Shown here in pieces: positions 5,482 to 6,434 of a stretch of 6,434 bases of DNA. The DNA lies in contig PWZC01000358.1 in assembly GCA_003567615.1 (NCBI GenBank), positions 1 to 6,434 of the forward strand, read 5' to 3'. Each line of letters starts with the position of its first letter. Positions within the stretch are counted from its first letter, which is position 1. Origin of the DNA: Gemmatimonadota bacterium. GTDB lineage: Bacteria > Gemmatimonadota > Gemmatimonadetes > Longimicrobiales > Gaopeijiaceae. Under the pieces are notes generated by a model. The model was not told the DNA's origin, ran no database searches, and saw only the letters and a program-made list of their open reading frames with translations. The position numbers and the translations under genes are program-made.

Positions 5482-6434
5482 ATGGACGCCATGAACAGAT
5501 TTTCCGACGTAGTGAATCGCTCGGCGCCGGGCTCGCCCGCAGGCCGGCACGCCTCGGGCTTCCCGCGGACTCTCGCCATGACCGCCGCTCTGGCGGTGGC
5601 CGCACTCACCGTGACGGCTGCCCCGGCCCAGGGGCAGGGGATGGTGCAGATCGACCCGGATATCCAGGAGATGCTGGACTCGGTCTCCGGGGAAAATCTG
5701 GACCGGATCGTCCGGACCCTGGCGGGCTTCGAGACCCGACACGCCCTGTCGTCCATGGACAGTCCGGACCGGGGGACAGGGGCCGCCATGGACTGGCTGG
5801 TGGAGGAGTGGTCCAGCTACAGCCCCCGCCTGGAAGTGAGCCGCGAGTGCTTCAACCCGGTTCCCGTCGGTCGGATCACCCGGGAGGTTGAGGTTTGCAA
5901 CATCATGGCCGTCCTTCCGGGTCGGACGGATCGGCGCGTCTACGTGAGCGGTCACCACGACACGGTGGCCCGTGTGGCGGCGGGGATGGAGGGGCAGTTC
6001 GCCGAGAACGATCACCCGGCGCCGGGGGCGAACGACAACGGCAGCGGGACCGTTGCGGCCATGGAGGTGTCCCGGATCCTGGCCCAGAGTGGGCTCGAGT
6101 TCGATGCCACCCTGGTCTTCATCGCCTTCGGGGCCGAGGAACTGGGGCTCTTCGGAGCCCGCTACCATGCCCAGCGCGCCCGGGCTGAGGGGATCCAGAT
6201 CGACGCGGTCCTGAACAACGACATGCTGGGCAACATTGTGAGCGGGGACGGGCAGATCAACGCCACGGTGCTGCAGCTCTTCGCGCCTCCGCCCGACGAC
6301 TCGCCGGCCCGGGAGCTGGCCCGCTACATCCACCGGGTTGCCGGCGCCTACGTGCCGAACCACGAGATCCGGCGCGTAGCCCGGGAAGACCGCTTCGGCC
6401 GGGGCGGGGACCACACTCCCTTCAACAACTTCGG
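5482..6434 (+). CDS. Exported M28-family zinc metallopeptidase, 5' part (3' end outside window)
   Basis: A zinc aminopeptidase-like hydrolase, probably periplasmic or secreted, that would trim peptides. The frame stays open to the right edge, with 317 residues visible from the ATG at 5482. An Arg-containing n-region leads to a hydrophobic stretch (about 32-47), with signal cleavage likely at APA^QG (after residue 49). An FETRHALSS motif (83-91) matches the segment before the M28 core. Both metal sites are visible: H158 and D160 in SGHHDTV, D185 in GANDNGSG, E219 (base) and E220 (ligand) in FGAEELGLFG, D247 in NNDMLGN, and H311 in GGDHTPF. With all ligands and the base present, the enzyme should be active. 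Cysteines C123 and C139 could form a disulfide. The start is uncertain: no good Shine-Dalgarno precedes 5482 or the ATG at 5491, and an in-frame GTG at 5458 overlaps the susD stop as GTGA. The gene follows susD within 20 nt, so it is likely co-transcribed. Exact substrate specificity cannot be told. Confidence 0.92.
   Translation, partial: MDAMNRFSDVVNRSAPGSPAGRHASGFPRTLAMTAALAVAALTVTAAPAQGQGMVQIDPDIQEMLDSVSGENLDRIVRTLAGFETRHALSSMDSPDRGTGAAMDWLVEEWSSYSPRLEVSRECFNPVPVGRITREVEVCNIMAVLPGRTDRRVYVSGHHDTVARVAAGMEGQFAENDHPAPGANDNGSGTVAAMEVSRILAQSGLEFDATLVFIAFGAEELGLFGARYHAQRARAEGIQIDAVLNNDMLGNIVSGDGQINATVLQLFAPPPDDSPARELARYIHRVAGAYVPNHEIRRVAREDRFGRGGDHTPFNNF

Noticed and set aside
4097..5605. Long antisense open frame opposite the SusD-like gene
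   Set aside because: It has the same codon-on-codon register and the same explanation as the antisense frame over SusC; there is no domain or ribosome-binding signal.
5013..5891. A + strand frame spanning the end of susD and the start of the peptidase gene
   Set aside because: Its product is Arg/Ser/Pro-rich with no domain, and it overlaps two well-supported genes in another frame.
5476..6414. Antisense open frame opposite the peptidase gene
   Set aside because: It is a mirror of a G+C-rich coding frame. The sense strand carries a full set of M28 catalytic motifs, so the antisense frame is not a gene.

Overview
This 6.4 kb window is G+C-rich (about two thirds by eye) and tightly packed, with all genes on the + strand. 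It looks like a nutrient-uptake operon from the FCB superphylum. Gemmatimonadota (Longimicrobium-like or environmental lineages) is my best guess. The reasons are the high G+C SusC/SusD pair, the TonB-linked receptor with a GTAGGTQRRAIGN-type segment after its TonB box, and the FecR/STN regulatory logic. The assignment rests on remembered family features, not on a database search.

Layout: (1) nt 1-637, the 3' part of a FecR-type anti-sigma factor, with its beginning outside the window. (2) nt 638-740, a 103-base spacer with a possible ECF-type promoter, a cluster of CGTGT/ACACG motifs and a near-perfect Shine-Dalgarno. (3) nt 741-4154, a complete SusC/RagA-type TonB-dependent outer-membrane transporter of 1137 aa with an extra N-terminal STN signalling domain. 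(4) nt 4169-5461, a complete SusD/RagB-like lipoprotein of 430 aa. (5) nt ~5482-6434, the 5' part of an exported M28-family zinc peptidase that runs off the right edge. Gaps of 14 and about 20 nt (or a 4-nt overlap, depending on the peptidase start) suggest that susC, susD and the peptidase are co-transcribed.

How they may work together (inference): SusD would capture substrate at the cell surface and SusC would import it using TonB energy. The SusC STN domain would report occupancy to the periplasmic part of the FecR protein, which would control an ECF sigma factor expected just upstream. That sigma factor would in turn activate the susC promoter. The linked peptidase suggests peptides or proteins as substrate (as in RagAB) rather than glycans; no glycoside hydrolase is visible. 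No RNA genes, mobile elements, CRISPR arrays or convincing terminators were seen. The individual families are known. The parts most worth a second look are the intact signalling-plus-uptake architecture, the candidate promoter, the peptidase link and a few cysteine and start-site oddities.
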